Positions 1 to 11,300 of a DNA stretch of 64,000 bases are shown here, in pieces (position 1 is the first letter of the stretch; each line of letters begins with the position of its first letter). A program made the translations under genes and the position numbers. The stretch is from Oscheius tipulae (lineage: Eukaryota; Nematoda; Chromadorea; Rhabditida; Rhabditidae): positions 2,914,001 through 2,978,000 of the forward strand of contig JASJZH010000002.1 of the NCBI GenBank assembly GCA_037178975.1. The letters run 5' to 3'. The notes under the pieces are model-generated. The model did no database searches, was not told where the DNA came from, and saw nothing but the letters and a program-made list of their open reading frames with translations.

Positions 1-777
1 ATTACGCATCATAATTTCGGGTCCTACTGAATGAAATTTTGTCTTTCTTGAAGTGTGTCCGAATCTATTGGTAATTGGGATCAGGCATCACAAACCTGGC
101 CAAAATACTCGCGTCGGCCAGGCTCACTCGCAGAGACTGCCCTTGGCCAGGTTTGTGGTCCCTGCTGGGGTGAAGATCGTTTCTCGCTTTCGATAGTATT
201 CTACAAATTGTGCCAAAAGCGGTGGCAAATCTCATTCCTCTTGGGTAGGGAAGATACTGAGGGTTAGCTATAACTCAGCCTAGGTATACGTATGTGGGCA
301 GCGGTACCAGTTCGGTCACTGCAACTACCCCCGTATTGCGAAAACACCTTGTCGCAGTCGACCCCCAATTCTCAGTCAATGCCTAGACAATTCAGGTGCG
401 CCACTCGGTGAAGTCACTGGTTCTGACGACAGCGTACGGATGAGCACAACTTTTCTACTCCAATTGCCCTGCGTTTTTCTTCAGCTGCTCAGTACATGGA
501 AGCTGCAGCTCAGCTTTCCTGTAAAAACAGAAAAGTTTCATGTCTTATCCAAAGGAGACAGAGAGACAGTAGACGGTTAAGAATGGAATCTATTCACCTC
601 GGTAGAGCGCTCCGTCTCGTCGTAGGACGTCCATCTCGAATGGCAGCAAACTGTCGAATAGTTTGTCCAAGACAACCAAGAAACTTTTTGCTGCCACATT
701 ATTACGGAAGCAAAATTCGTTTTGTTGCAACGCATAATTGCCGAAGTTTTGCAATTTTAATGTTTTGGAACACCAGC
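1..777. other. Intergenic stretch, no gene seen
   Basis: No exon chain with plausible splice sites, signal peptide or recognisable domain was found on either strand. The sequence is not strongly repetitive apart from a short GACAGAGAGACAGTAG run near 565. It may hold the upstream region of the small gene that starts at 1010. Confidence 0.4.
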
Positions 778-957
778 CGTCTACGACGGCTTCGCCGCCC
801 CTTAGTATTGACTTAGCATTTACAACAGGCGACTTCGCCGCTTCTCCAAGTTTCCAAGTTTCCCCCCAAAGCTGACTTGTCAACTTAGTTCTTGACATGC
901 CATGACTTGCCAGCTTTTTTCTCGTGGTGACGCACGGACGGACGGACACCATTGCAC
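778..957. repeat. Dispersed repeat family A, copy 1
   Basis: About 180 nt that recur in diverged form near 39834-40048 and 56600-56737. Shared blocks are a GACGGCTTCGCCGCC-like start, a CTTCGCCGCTTC block, a run around TGACTTGTCAACTTA, TGACTTGCCAGCTTT, and a closing GACGCACGGACGGACACCA followed by a CTTTAG tail. No coding potential is evident. The copies are diverged, so this is an old non-autonomous mobile repeat or a relic; target duplications are not obvious. Confidence 0.7.
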
Positions 958-1009
958 TTTAGTAGTAGAGAGATGTAAACTGAAGTTTAAACAGAACATC
1001 GACAGTATT

Positions 1010-1598
1010 ATGGGTGCTCCCGCCCCGGTAAGCCTTCTGGTAGCCCATTGTCCAGTCTCTCTGTCTCTCTGTTCTTGGTGAAATATTATCCACTTTCACT
1101 TACTGATTTTTGTCAAATCTCTTTTTGTCTAGGTAGACTACTGTCAACTGTCTCTCTGTCTCTTAATCTACCTGCCTTCCAATCAAAACTTTCAGACAAA
1201 CTGGACCCACATAGGCTATGGCCTGAACGCGCAGCTTTGCACAGCCAGTGTGCTAGTCATCGCGGCCTGCTTCTATGTCTTCGTGCAGCAGCGCAAGGCG
1301 AAGGAATACCTCCGACAGAAGGAATTCCGAAAGCAGATCGACATCACGAGTCAGTGCCTGCCACACGCTCTATTCGCTGCTCTGGCCGTCGAAGCCGAAA
1401 TGAAGCCTCACGACGTCCTCCGCGAATAATGACGTGGCCTTTCGTAAGAAGATCGTCCATCGAGCCTTGGACAAAAATAACGTCGCTGACGATCCTCATC
1501 TCCAAGAAGATGGCCAAGAACTACCCGAGCCGGTTCATCTCCCAGGGCTACCCGCAGCAGCTCCACTTCTTGGAAGCTCTCCCGTGGAGCGAACCTAG
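1010..1598 (+). CDS. Small single-pass membrane protein, unrecognised
   Basis: Three-exon model: 1010-1027, 1196-1353 and 1406-1598, frame-consistent and giving 122 aa. The first exon encodes MGAPAP and stops at a CCG|GTAAGC donor. Exon 2 starts after TTTCAG and carries one hydrophobic segment, CTASVLVIAACFYVFV, followed by a basic, charged stretch (QQRKAKEYLRQKEFRK), which suggests a type III or tail-in membrane protein. Exon 3 is hydrophilic then Pro/Leu-rich. If exon 2 is read through instead, the protein stops at 1427-1429 after 83 aa; the last donor (CA|GTGCCT) is weak. I do not recognise the family. The intron between exons 1 and 2 carries the TCTCTGTC tract seen in many introns here. 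Confidence 0.5.
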
Positions 1599-2414
1599 TT
1601 CCAGCCAGAAGTTCAAAGCTGTCTCTATCGCCTAATCTCCGGACAGGATCTGGCTAGTCAATTTTGGGCAAACGAGCAAGCAGGTTCAACAAAACCTCGT
1701 GCACTGAAAGAGTAGAGACTCCAACTATAGTTTGCAAAAGAAAAGGGTACTCACCTTTGCTAGAAACTAATCTTTGAACCCTCCTCTGTTGACTCTCCAA
1801 AAACGTGTTCCGACCACATTTTAACACTCGACTCTCTCCGTTTTTGTCAATGAGAGAGGCAGCTGAGTAATTACTCCACTCGCTATAGGGACATCCGTCG
1901 TTTTCCCCTTCAATTGCAATTCTTCAAAAGTTAGTTTTGTCTCTTGTTAATTGGCAGCAGGGCGTAAATATCATCGGCTCGGCCTGAAAATAACATCTTT
2001 CTATCGGTGATGCGATTATGGCTGATAATTTGTAGAGATTAGGGGCGGGGACCAGACTGACTTTAATCTGTCGGGTTCAGTTAGTTTCTGGCTTCTTTTC
2101 CCCGAAGATACCCATGTTTTCTAGTCAATCATTTATACCTGCTCGTCAAAACTTAGGCCGACAATTATTGCTTTTCACGAATGCAGAGGGGAACAGGTTG
2201 GATTTTCGTGACAAGGGTCCGAGAGACCACTCTGGCGGGTGTCCATTTTCCTCCGAGCCTTTCGGAGACACGTGGGAATGTGATTTTTCTCTTTTCCTTG
2301 CTTTTTTAAGAGTGTCTCTGACTATCTGTCTCTCTGTTTCTCAGTGTTTCGATCTCTTCGTCTCTCTATCTTTCGTCTATATTCTATTTTTCTTTCAGCG
2401 TCTCCCAATATAAA
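1599..2414. other. Intergenic, no gene seen
   Basis: Nothing coding could be supported. Pyrimidine-rich TCTCTGTTTCTC tracts occur close to the receptor gene start, and the bases just before the ATG at 2415 (TTTCAGCGTCTCCCAATATAAA) include a splice-acceptor-like TTTCAG that could be a trans-splice site. Confidence 0.4.
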
Positions 2415-4287
2415 ATGGATCCCTGGCTGCTAATAATCGGTATCTTCTTCACTTTTTTCCTCATTGTCGGCACTGTTGGCAACACTATTATGATTCTGGC
2501 TTTCATCAAGTCCACGTAAGTGTCCACAACACCAAAATAATTATATTTCCAGAAAGCTGCGGACAATTTGTCACTTTCTGATAGCCAACTTATGCTTTGC
2601 GGATCTTCTTCACTCGCTCTCACACGTTCCGAATGTCTTCACGATCTTTTCAGGATGGGAGATCAGACAGGTGAGAGCTAAAGAAAGACAGAGGACCAGA
2701 GAGACAGAGAGGCGAAGATCGGAGGCTGTTGTTAGACGAAATCAGGGAGACCCTCTCCGCAAATCTTTTGCTCGCTTCTGCGCGTCTTATCTCAGAACAG
2801 TTCAAATCGCGGCCATACTCACTTCTTAGTCGTTGGATAATAACAACTGTTTCGCTGTGAGAACCAGCGGATAAGGGCATCGTGCCATCCAAGAGACTCT
2901 ATTTTTTGCAAAGCTCTTTACGGGAGCGACAAGCTCTCTCCGTTTCGTTTTGTCTTCACACACCAATTCCAGGCAAGCTGCTTCTACCTTCAAGCCACAT
3001 TCCTAGCCGGCGCCGTCTCCTCAAGCCCCATATGTTTCCTACTAGGCCTGGATCGGTTCCTGGCCATTGCTTATCCTTTCTAGTAGGTCCGTGGCCTACT
3101 ATCCTCTACAAAGGGTTCAGTTATCAGCAGCTACAGCGTCGGAGAACCAAGACCTTGCTTCTGTACTCTTTGTTTCCAATTCTGTACACAATTCTTTTGC
3201 TATATAGCTCGTACAGTACTCGTAGCTATGAGTCAGTCTTGCCACAAAAAACATTTCAAGATTTTCCTTTCAGAAATGTGCGACTCTGTGCCGTGCCAAC
3301 GGCCCTAAACCCGTACGCTTTCAGCATTTTGAATCTTACCTTCATTGCGATCCAAGCTCTGGCCTGCTGTCTATATTTTGTCTCATGGTATCTGTTGAGG
3401 AAGAAGACCGTCGGTTAGCCCTTTTAAAAAACAGAAACACGAAAGAGTTTCAGAGAAAACCTTCCGTCGAATCTTCAAGTCTATTCTGATTACAGTCTTC
3501 CTCATAATTTTTGGCTGGTTGACTACCGGACTTGTCAACTTGGCCACCTTCCTCTGGGTACCAGATTCTTACACTAGGACAATTATTCAGGTATTGTTTT
3601 TTCAGAGAGACAGGAAAAGAGACTGACAATGAGATCTCAGGATTGTTGCCTCCTAAGAAGGCTGCCGAAAATCCCTAGTCTCTAGGTCTTATTCTTCCCA
3701 AGGCAAGATGAAGAAGCGGCCCTTCTAACCCTATCCCTCGGTAAGAGTTAGAAGGGCCGCTTGGACTGGGGAGTCACCCCCAGACCTGTTGCTTGCAAAA
3801 ATTTCAGCAGTAATACGTTGCCATGTCTTGCGAGAACATACGGCGGGTAGTTGTGGTGGTTGAGGGTCAGAGACACACTCGCGGACTTCGCAAGAAAGAG
3901 AAAGTCTTCTTCGGAAAGACTCAACGTTCTGGGCTGATTGACTCACTGTGCGGGTGACCCCAAAGGCAGCTGACAGGCAGAAGAGCAGAAGAGACAGAGA
4001 TACAGTAAGACATGGACGTGACTAGCCTCTTTAAATCATCCCGGTTGACTCACTGTTGTCTTTCCCAGATGTTCGCCGGCATCTTCGTAAACACCTCCCT
4101 CTGCACAAATGTTTTCGTCTACTATCATCGAAAGTAGGTCCCGCGACTTTTTCTAACAAGTAGAAACTTTAGCACCGAGTATCGAGAAGCCATTCGAGCT
4201 GTCCTCTTCAAGGAAAAGGAGTCTTCGAGAATGAACTCGGCGCAACAGGAACCAATGCTCAATTCAAATAACTCAAGCTCTGTCTAA
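2415..4287 (+). CDS. Seven-transmembrane rhodopsin-like GPCR (nematode chemoreceptor type)
   Basis: Eight exons (2415-2515, 2553-2670, 2973-3082, 3121-3231, 3274-3413, 3454-3590, 4069-4133, 4173-4287) join in frame to 298 aa. Class-A hallmarks: TM1 with GNTIMI (residues about 16-21), TM2 with IANLCFADLL, TM3 ending in DRFLAIAYP (the DRY position), TM4-5 in exons 4-5, TM6 in exon 6 (FRRIFKSILITVFLIIFGW), and TM7 with NVFVYY followed by a basic tail. The overall form is that of nematode Srsx-like receptors, though subfamily is an inference. It would sit in the plasma membrane of sensory or other neurons. The gene converges on the DOMON/b561 gene, whose stop lies 75 nt downstream. The intron 3591-4068 contains a perfect 16-nt hairpin. 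Confidence 0.85.
3714..3762. repeat. Perfect 16-nt inverted repeat in a GPCR intron
   Basis: AAGCGGCCCTTCTAAC at 3714-3729 and its exact reverse complement at 3747-3762, with a 17-nt loop, would fold into a stable GC-rich stem. It lies in the 478-nt sixth intron of the receptor gene. Confidence 0.8.
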
Positions 4288-4362
4288 CCCTATACTTTTT
4301 ATTCATATATCGCGGGTTCTGGTTTACTCTTTTGGCACCTCTTCCAACCCAATACTGTTCGC

Positions 4363-7300
4363 TTAACCGCTTCTGACAGGTTTCAAGAAGATCAATACAC
4401 AGAATGCTGCTATCAAAACGAGGGAGAGGAGGACGAAGAGGAGCAGAATATAGCTCTGAGCCTGAATTTTTCTTTGTTATCTCGTTATCGATCAAAAGTC
4501 ACATTGCTGAAGCCGGATACTGTATTCGTACTGGCACCGTCTGACTTCTCTGGGACTACCAGACTTGTTGAGGAGTTCCCGCAGAATTCTAAAACGATGA
4601 TTAGGGAATGACAATAGCTTACTTTTTATTTTTAGAGCCTCCAGTATGATCTCTGTGACTATTAGGACAGCCAAGTAGGCAAACCAGAGGGCTGTGGCAG
4701 CGTCGAGACTGTAGAACATTGTGTTGAAACCGAGGGCGGGAAGCGTTATGGCGATCACTGGAAGAGTACATTGACACTGTCACTGTCATAACTCACTAGC
4801 ACAGAGAAATCCTAGAATTCCTATGAGACGATGAATCCAATTAAAAATGAACCGAGCTCCGGAGTCTGGCTTGCACCTGTGAGATCGTTACAGTATGGCA
4901 TCACAGAGTTCAAACCTGAAGAGAGCATTGAACGGCTGTATGCAGCCAATGATGATAGCCAAGGCACCGAAGAAGCAGTGCATCGGACCTACGGAGGTGT
5001 TCTGAATACGGCTGTGACAGAGTTACTGAAGAAAATTACCTCGGCCATGGTCCAGCCAGGTTGAGGACCCATCCAAGTCCATTCAAAGGACCAGAAGATT
5101 GCAACTACGCCGAGAATGGAGAGAAGGAGGCCCATGGAGTTGAGGGAGCGGTGGTACTGTAAAGGAAGTGAGAATAAGGGCGAGTGATTGGGACAGAGAG
5201 GCAGGGAGACGGGAAAAAAAGTCGGAAAAGGCAAGGAAAACTCGGTAGTCCATGTATCCAAAAGCTTTCAGAGTAATTAGCGAAACAAACTTCAAAGTTT
5301 CTCCAAAATAGCAGTCATTGCCTCGCTTCAATAAAAAATTCGAAACAAAACAAACCAAAAGATAGCAAAAGTTAGAGAAAGAAACTGTAACTCTCTTACG
5401 AAAAGAGTATAAAAGACTGTTACTAGAGCAAGGGAACCATAGCATCGATCGGATCGCCATGGCCACGGTTCCTCCCGGAGACATCGCTACCCAGCCCGCC
5501 TCGAAGATCGTCTTCAACGCGCCCTACGACAACAAGCACACCTACCACATCAAGATCATCAACTCCTCTGCTCGTCGCATTGGATGGGCCATCAAGACGA
5601 CCAACATGAAGCGTCTCGATGTCGACCCTCCCTGCGGCTGTTTGGATCCCAAAGAGGCTACTCTGATGGCTGTCAGTTGCGATGCCTTCGCCTTCGGGCA
5701 GGAAGACACCGACAACGACCGCATCACCATCGAGTGGACCAATACTCCGGACGGTGCTGCCAAGCAGTTCCGCCGCGAATGGTTCCAGGGAGATGGCATG
5801 GTTCGTCGCAAGAACCTCCCCATCGAGTACAACTCTTAGAATAAAGAGGTTGGGAGACAAACTGTTGTTCTTTTTTATCTTAGTTGTCTACCCGGGTGTC
5901 GGGTCTCTCTTGACTAGCTGATCTACTCTTTTTACCTTTTCGAGAGTTGCTCCTTGGCCGTCGGGTCTTCGACTTTCACACCGTCCTTGGTAGGTATTCC
6001 TTGTTCCAACTCGTCGATCCTATTCTACCTGTTCTCCCTGCCTATTGTCTACAACTATCTATTCTCCTAGTAGTGTCACTGGAGCGGTTCTGGGAGAGTG
6101 TCTTGAAATCAGCCTAGCTGTCTTGCTTGCTCACTTGGGAGAAAAACTTCAGTTTTCCATTGTTCCATTAGAGATTCTACCCGGGCTTCTTTTTGAACTC
6201 TTCCGGTCGCTCTCCTTGTATGATACTTTTCGGCTGTCTACTGTTTTTGTCTCAATGGAACCTATCAAAGCCAAAGGATAGAGTCACGAAACGGTAGCTC
6301 ATTGATCGGTATCTCTTACGGCACATTACCGAGGTACAAGGACTGGAATGTGAAACAAGACAGGCTTTGAAACTTACAGCGAACCACATCTTTACTCCAC
6401 AAGCTGTCGACTCAGGCCAGTGGTCTTTGAAATGACGCGCAAACAAGATTCCTGTAGCTAAGAGAATAGTCCAGCTGACAGTCATGAAAATAGCTAAAGC
6501 TCCTCATACTATAACTGCTTTTGGGCTACAAACCATGGATAATCTTGAGCCAGTCTTTCAACGATCTGTTGAGTGAGAACGGCTCTACTCCTGTTCCTTG
6601 GACTAAAAGATTCTTTATCAGTTTGAATAAAAAGCCTTACTGGGTACGACGATGACACTGCTCCCAGACTTGATATACTGCCGAAGATCGACCTTGTTTG
6701 TGAAAACGGCTCGGTTCGTGGCATGGTAGGAGAGACCTTCAAGTTTTCTAGATTAGCTTTGAGCTAGCACTCACTTCCATCACTTTGGGGAGTTCCTGTT
6801 GCCGCAAGGATGTAGTAAGAGTCGTTAAGGGGGCGGAGACCCTGAACATTTGGGACTATTCTCTGCTTGAACTGACAGTAGATTCCTCCATTTACAACGG
6901 TGGTCGAGTTGACAAGTTGCACACCTTGACTGTTCTGAAAGAGCACTATCTCTCTGCCTCTCTGTCTCTCTAATTTACAATTATACTGTTGCTCCCTTGC
7001 TGCTGTCCATTGTAAGCCAATCCAACAGAAACTTGAGCGCTATTAGTCGGCAGATAACGACAGAAAACGACCAGATCGTCTCCCATTTCAGCATCTGTCG
7101 AGAATCCAACTGCATAATAAACTGACTGTTGAGTGGAATCTATCTGTCCGAATATTTCCATGTTCAGATAGTCAACTTCTTGCTAAAAGTATTTGTATTG
7201 TATCGTACTTACATCAATTGATAAACTACAGTTTGCTACAGTAACCTACTTTCACATTCTTACGGCCAAATGCCTTCATGTAAAGCTACTCGTGTGAACC

Positions 7301-7471
7301 CAGTCTATTTGAGTCTTTATGTGAACTCACCACGTAAGAGAAGTACATTTTGCAATTGTTTTGACAGCCTTGGGGGTAATACAGACATCCTTTTAGGCTT
7401 CCACACTGACTTCGATCGAATTGGGCCATGCTAGTCGAGAAGAGAGCAATGAACAGAAAGACGCGCAACAT
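4363..7471 (-). CDS. FRRS1: DOMON plus cytochrome b561 transmembrane protein, ferric-chelate reductase 1-like
   Basis: Twelve exons on the minus strand (7331-7471, 6979-7182, 6775-6934, 6641-6736, 6534-6602, 6378-6493, 5040-5156, 4916-5001, 4797-4876, 4623-4757, 4503-4588, 4363-4461) join in frame to 462 aa. A signal peptide ([16 protein letters not shown]) is followed by [14 protein letters not shown] and a DOMON domain ([25 protein letters not shown]). The b561 core follows: [56 protein letters not shown], giving the heme-ligand histidines of the family; a last TM ends the protein. Known relatives move electrons across membranes to reduce iron. Exon 4's acceptor (GAAG) is weak. The 1.2-kb intron 5157-6377 contains the MSP gene in the opposite orientation. 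Confidence 0.85.
5408..5415 (+). promoter_or_regulatory. TATA box of the MSP gene
   Basis: TATAAAAG lies 44 nt upstream of the MSP ATG. It is retained in the inverted second copy (16370-16742, flank about 16786-16793). An AGATAG motif about 45 nt further upstream resembles the GATA-type sites known in nematode msp promoters; that function is inference. Confidence 0.6.
5459..5839 (+). CDS. msp: Major sperm protein (MSP), intact
   Basis: A single uninterrupted exon of 126 aa, close to the 127 aa of Caenorhabditis MSPs, which are also mostly intronless. It begins [19 protein letters not shown] and contains the invariant block [20 protein letters not shown], then [20 protein letters not shown] and the C-terminal [14 protein letters not shown] forms the filament network that drives amoeboid sperm crawling and, in known nematodes, also signals to oocytes. 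The gene lies antisense within an intron of the FRRS1-like gene. An AATAAA overlaps the stop region (TTAGAATAAAGAG). About 600 nt around it, both flanks included, are duplicated at 16.3-16.9 kb and in part at 40.2-40.9 kb. Confidence 0.97.
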   Translation: MATVPPGDIATQPASKIVFNAPYDNKHTYHIKIINSSARRIGWAIKTTNMKRLDVDPPCGCLDPKEATLMAVSCDAFAFGQEDTDNDRITIEWTNTPDGAAKQFRREWFQGDGMVRRKNLPIEYNS

Positions 7472-8315
7472 TCTGAAAGCAAATTGGTGTTATAGAGAAT
7501 ACAGATCACCAAGAAACGAGAGACTTTGAAACCTTTTGGAATCACAGAGCTATTGGGGGTGACACAGTTAAAATATGACTTCAGTGGGTTCAACAAGTGA
7601 CCGAATGGCTTATACGGAGGCGGAAAAGAAATATGTTTATGCTGGATATGAGAAAGCGGCTGATTGGAGACCAAGGCTCAAATTAATGGCTTCTTTCAAC
7701 ACTGACTCTCCTGCGAAAAATGATGAAATCTCAAAAAGATGGGGATACCTGTTGGCATGGAAACATGTAGTTCAATCAAGAGGAAAAAGGTAACAAAAGT
7801 TACTGTATCGGTTGGATAGTGTGATGTCTATCGCCAGCTGATCTAATGAACTTTGCTGTTCAGTTTACTATTCATTTGTGGTACCCATCCAACTTGCTCG
7901 AGATCAAGAGAAACAAAAGATCAGAGACAGAGAGTGGGAAGGACAGAGAGACGGAGAGATAGACAGGGTGACAGAGAGACACAGAGAAAGGGTGACAAAG
8001 AGCCAAAGAGACATAGACAGAGAGAAACAGAGAAACAGCAAGAAAAAATGACATCTGTAGGCTCTTCCCGGAGAGATATACAGGCAGAGAGAAAGACGTC
8101 AATGGGATGACTAGTACTTAGTAAAAAATGATACGTTCTCGAGAAAAGTAATTGTTTGTTCCCTGGTTCAAACACGGAAATGAAAGGCTTGATTGAAGCT
8201 CTTCGATCTCGGGAAAGCGGCTTTGAAAGGGGGCTGGACAATTATGAAACTCACGGCAGGTGCTTTAGTGGGAGTAGAGCAACTATGTCGAAAGTGCTTA
8301 CTTACACACTCTTTA
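7472..8315. other. Intergenic with a purine tract
   Basis: A 72-codon open frame at 7575-7793 (+) begins MTSVGSTSDRMAYTEAEKK; it shows no recognisable domain, and I cannot tell whether it is used. The stretch 7917-8046 is a purine-rich GACAGAGAGAC-type tract of about 130 nt. The rest shows nothing. Confidence 0.4.
7917..8046. repeat. GACAGAGA-type low-complexity tract
   Basis: About 130 nt of imperfect GACAGAGAGAC / GACAGAGAGAAAC units, the longest intergenic example of a tract type that recurs in many introns of this window. Confidence 0.8.
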
Positions 8316-11300
8316 TTATAATAAATAGAAAACGGAAATAAATATGACTAAAGCTTGATAAAGTATCCGAGAAATAGAAGAAGGAGTTGTGGACTGTTCT
8401 TTCTTGGGGACCGGATGACTGGCCTGATGTTCCTGATGTTCCGACTCAGAATGGATAGGGTGTGATTCAGTGGCTGGAGTCACCTTGAGCTGGGGAACTC
8501 CAAAGGCCACGTCTGATTTGGAATGTTTCTTGACCGAAAGAGTAAAGTCGATGGGGTGGATGCCTCGGTTCTTGTCTAGAAAATGTTCTGTTTCTCTGTC
8601 CCTCTATATCTCTATCTCTCTTTATGTCTTCCTGTCATTCTCTAAAAAGTACTCACTTCCATGGTACTTGACCTCATCGTCCGGATAGTAGTTCTTGTCA
8701 CTGAAACGCTTGGACTCCACAGCTGATGGAGCATTGTGTGAGTAGGCTCCCTGTGTCTGTCCCTTTGCCCAGATCACAAACTGTCTTCCAGGACCGAGAG
8801 GATGATCTGTAGGCTCGATCTCTGAAGGATTATTTGTGATTGGAAGGTGTTGAACGAACCTTGAATGTTTCTCCTGAACATGACGATGGTACGACCGTCA
8901 ATCTCGGCTCCAGCAGCAGCTACCAGAGACATTTCTCCGTCGTACCTGAAGTGTCTCATAAAGACAGACACGAGACAGAGAATCGGTAGTCTACACAGGT
9001 TAAACTCGTATTCAAAAACTGTTTGAGAGTAATAAGCTCTCCTTGGTGGGTAGCCTACTCTAATTGTAGTCCCACTGTTAGTCCTTCTGAGGCAGCTTTT
9101 TGAAGTCTGGAGCTACTTTGTGGCTCTCACGGCGTGTCTACTCGCATCTCGTGTCAAGATATGCCATTAGAGTGTCTTTTGATAGTAGCTCTACTTTCCC
9201 TGCTTTACGGGAGTCTTCTACCAGGACTAATCTTGTTCAATTACACAAGTGTCATGACTGGCTTTTCCAGTAGGTTTGCCCCTGTTCTCTTCATGTCCAA
9301 CAGTTCCTGTGGGTAGGCTACTGTCCACGCTTCTTGAACTTTTTTGGAACTGATTCCTTGTTCACTTCTTGTGTCCTATCACGACTATCAGATGAAAGAG
9401 CAATATAGGGGCATACAGTCATACTAGTAGCCTGCTAATATAAAACAAACTTGGGCCTGCCCTAAATACAGCCGGACATAGTCAGTAAGCTTACCAGCTG
9501 TCATCCAGCGGCGTCGACCTGTCTCTCGAATACATGTCAGCAATTCTGAGTCGACCATCCTTAACCGAGGCCAATATCACGTCTACACAATCCATTGCGT
9601 GCATTGGAGCTGTCAGGGCTGATTCTACTGAAAGATTTTATTCTGACAGGTGTTGCAATCCGTCACTCACACATTCCATTGCTTTTGGGCATCACTGGTC
9701 GTGCTCCGTCTTGACTGACTTTCAGAGGAGGCGGGTCTCGGCGAATGGTGCTGGAGGGGATTTCCTGAGAACTCTACTATTGAAAGTCCAGGAAAAAAAC
9801 TACCTCGTCCAGATTCTCACTGAGAGAGACAGTGTCCTCGGACATTCGTTTGACTCTTGTACTCACTCCTTCCAAATCCGGGAAGAGCCTACAAGACGGA
9901 TCCAGTCCCTCAGGTCTCCATCCTAATGAGATCCAAGAAGTCGTGTCAAAGTCCATGATAATCTCGATGTCACTCTGAACATTGTTTCCTGGCTCTCATA
10001 CTCTGTCATACCCTTATCTGCCGGAAATAGACATAGTCCTTATCATTTAGCTTTTCCTTGTTATAACAGCTCGCATCGAACATTCCATACTTGCTGTATT
10101 TGGTCTCGTTCTTCTGGTCGTATGCGAAACAGCTGTCAGATGGCTGGTTGAACACTGAAACGGGAGAGTGTCTCTCTATGTCGTGTCCTGCTTCCTTAAG
10201 ACTTCTCAGAGCTAACTTGTCAAGTGAAACGACAGGATAACATTAGACAAGTTGAGATCGGGAAACTTAATCCCTCGTCACCTCTACTGCTCCAGTGAAA
10301 AAAGACGCTACTCCTACTGGCTCTATTGTCTACTGCTCTCCTCTACTATCGGAAGTGGAATACTAGAAAGCTGGAAGCGTCCACCGTGGGATCCTCGTCT
10401 TACAAGATGCCTGTTCGCCTACCAATCTTTGAGGAGAAGGAACCAAAGATCTACTCATCGAGTCGATGCTACCGAGACAACAGCTTGTCTGCTTGTAGAG
10501 TTCTGAGGGACACGAAAAGGATTCGAGGAGAAGGAACCGTCTGACAGCTGTGCTTCTCTACTGCTTGAGATCAACTACTACCAGTCTATTGCTTCTACTG
10601 CTCGAGTCTGGACTAACGAGACGACTGCCCTTCTACCAGTCGTCTAGCCGAGTTCTGAAGCCACGAGATTGAAGACAAAAGGAGTCGAAGAGGCCAGGTG
10701 AGTCCATTCAGAGAAGTTGAGTACTGTAAGGGGTTAGTGTCTGTTCTTCATGACATTTGTTTAAACATCTTGTTCTGACGAACTTCCCGGTAGTCTACCC
10801 CATATCTGTCTCTCTCGGTCTCTATGTCTATCTCTTCACTCACTTTGTCGACAGTTCTGTCCAAAGAACCCATAGGAACAGTAGCAGGACTTGACCACCA
10901 AACTGTTCGGCTCTGCAACGCATTTTCCTCCATTCTCGCAGTCCTCATCCCTCTCACAATGGGCAATGTACTGACAAATGTCTCCAGTGTACCCATTCTC
11001 GCAATGACAGCGACCATTCTCCATACTTCCTCGACCATTACACGTTGTCTCATCAGCTTCAGCACTGGACAGAATGTTCACGTCGGCACAGCTCTTGAAC
11101 TTGTAACTCTTTCCCCATTCGAGGGCTTGTCGTTCCAGTGCGACAATGCATTCCTGGCATGGACGAGTGAAACGAACTCTTTCAAACTGGGTTCTAGATA
11201 CTTTAGGGGTCCTTAGGAACAGAATAGACTCACGTTTGGTCCTCGAGACCGGCGTATTCCAGACCATTCATTGGAGCCAATTGCTCGACTAGCTGACCAG

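Noticed and set aside
590-660. tRNA-like A-box (GGTAGAGCGC) with TCTCGAATGG downstream
   Set aside because: No B-box of the GGTTCGANTCC form, no acceptor stem and no cloverleaf could be drawn; I found no tRNA gene in the window.
4831-5064. Plus-strand 77-codon frame
   Set aside because: Shadow of the b561 exons on the minus strand, which carry the conserved QPFNALFR motif.
5423-5860. Long antisense frames over the MSP gene
   Set aside because: Shadow of the MSP coding sequence; the sense frame has clear homology.
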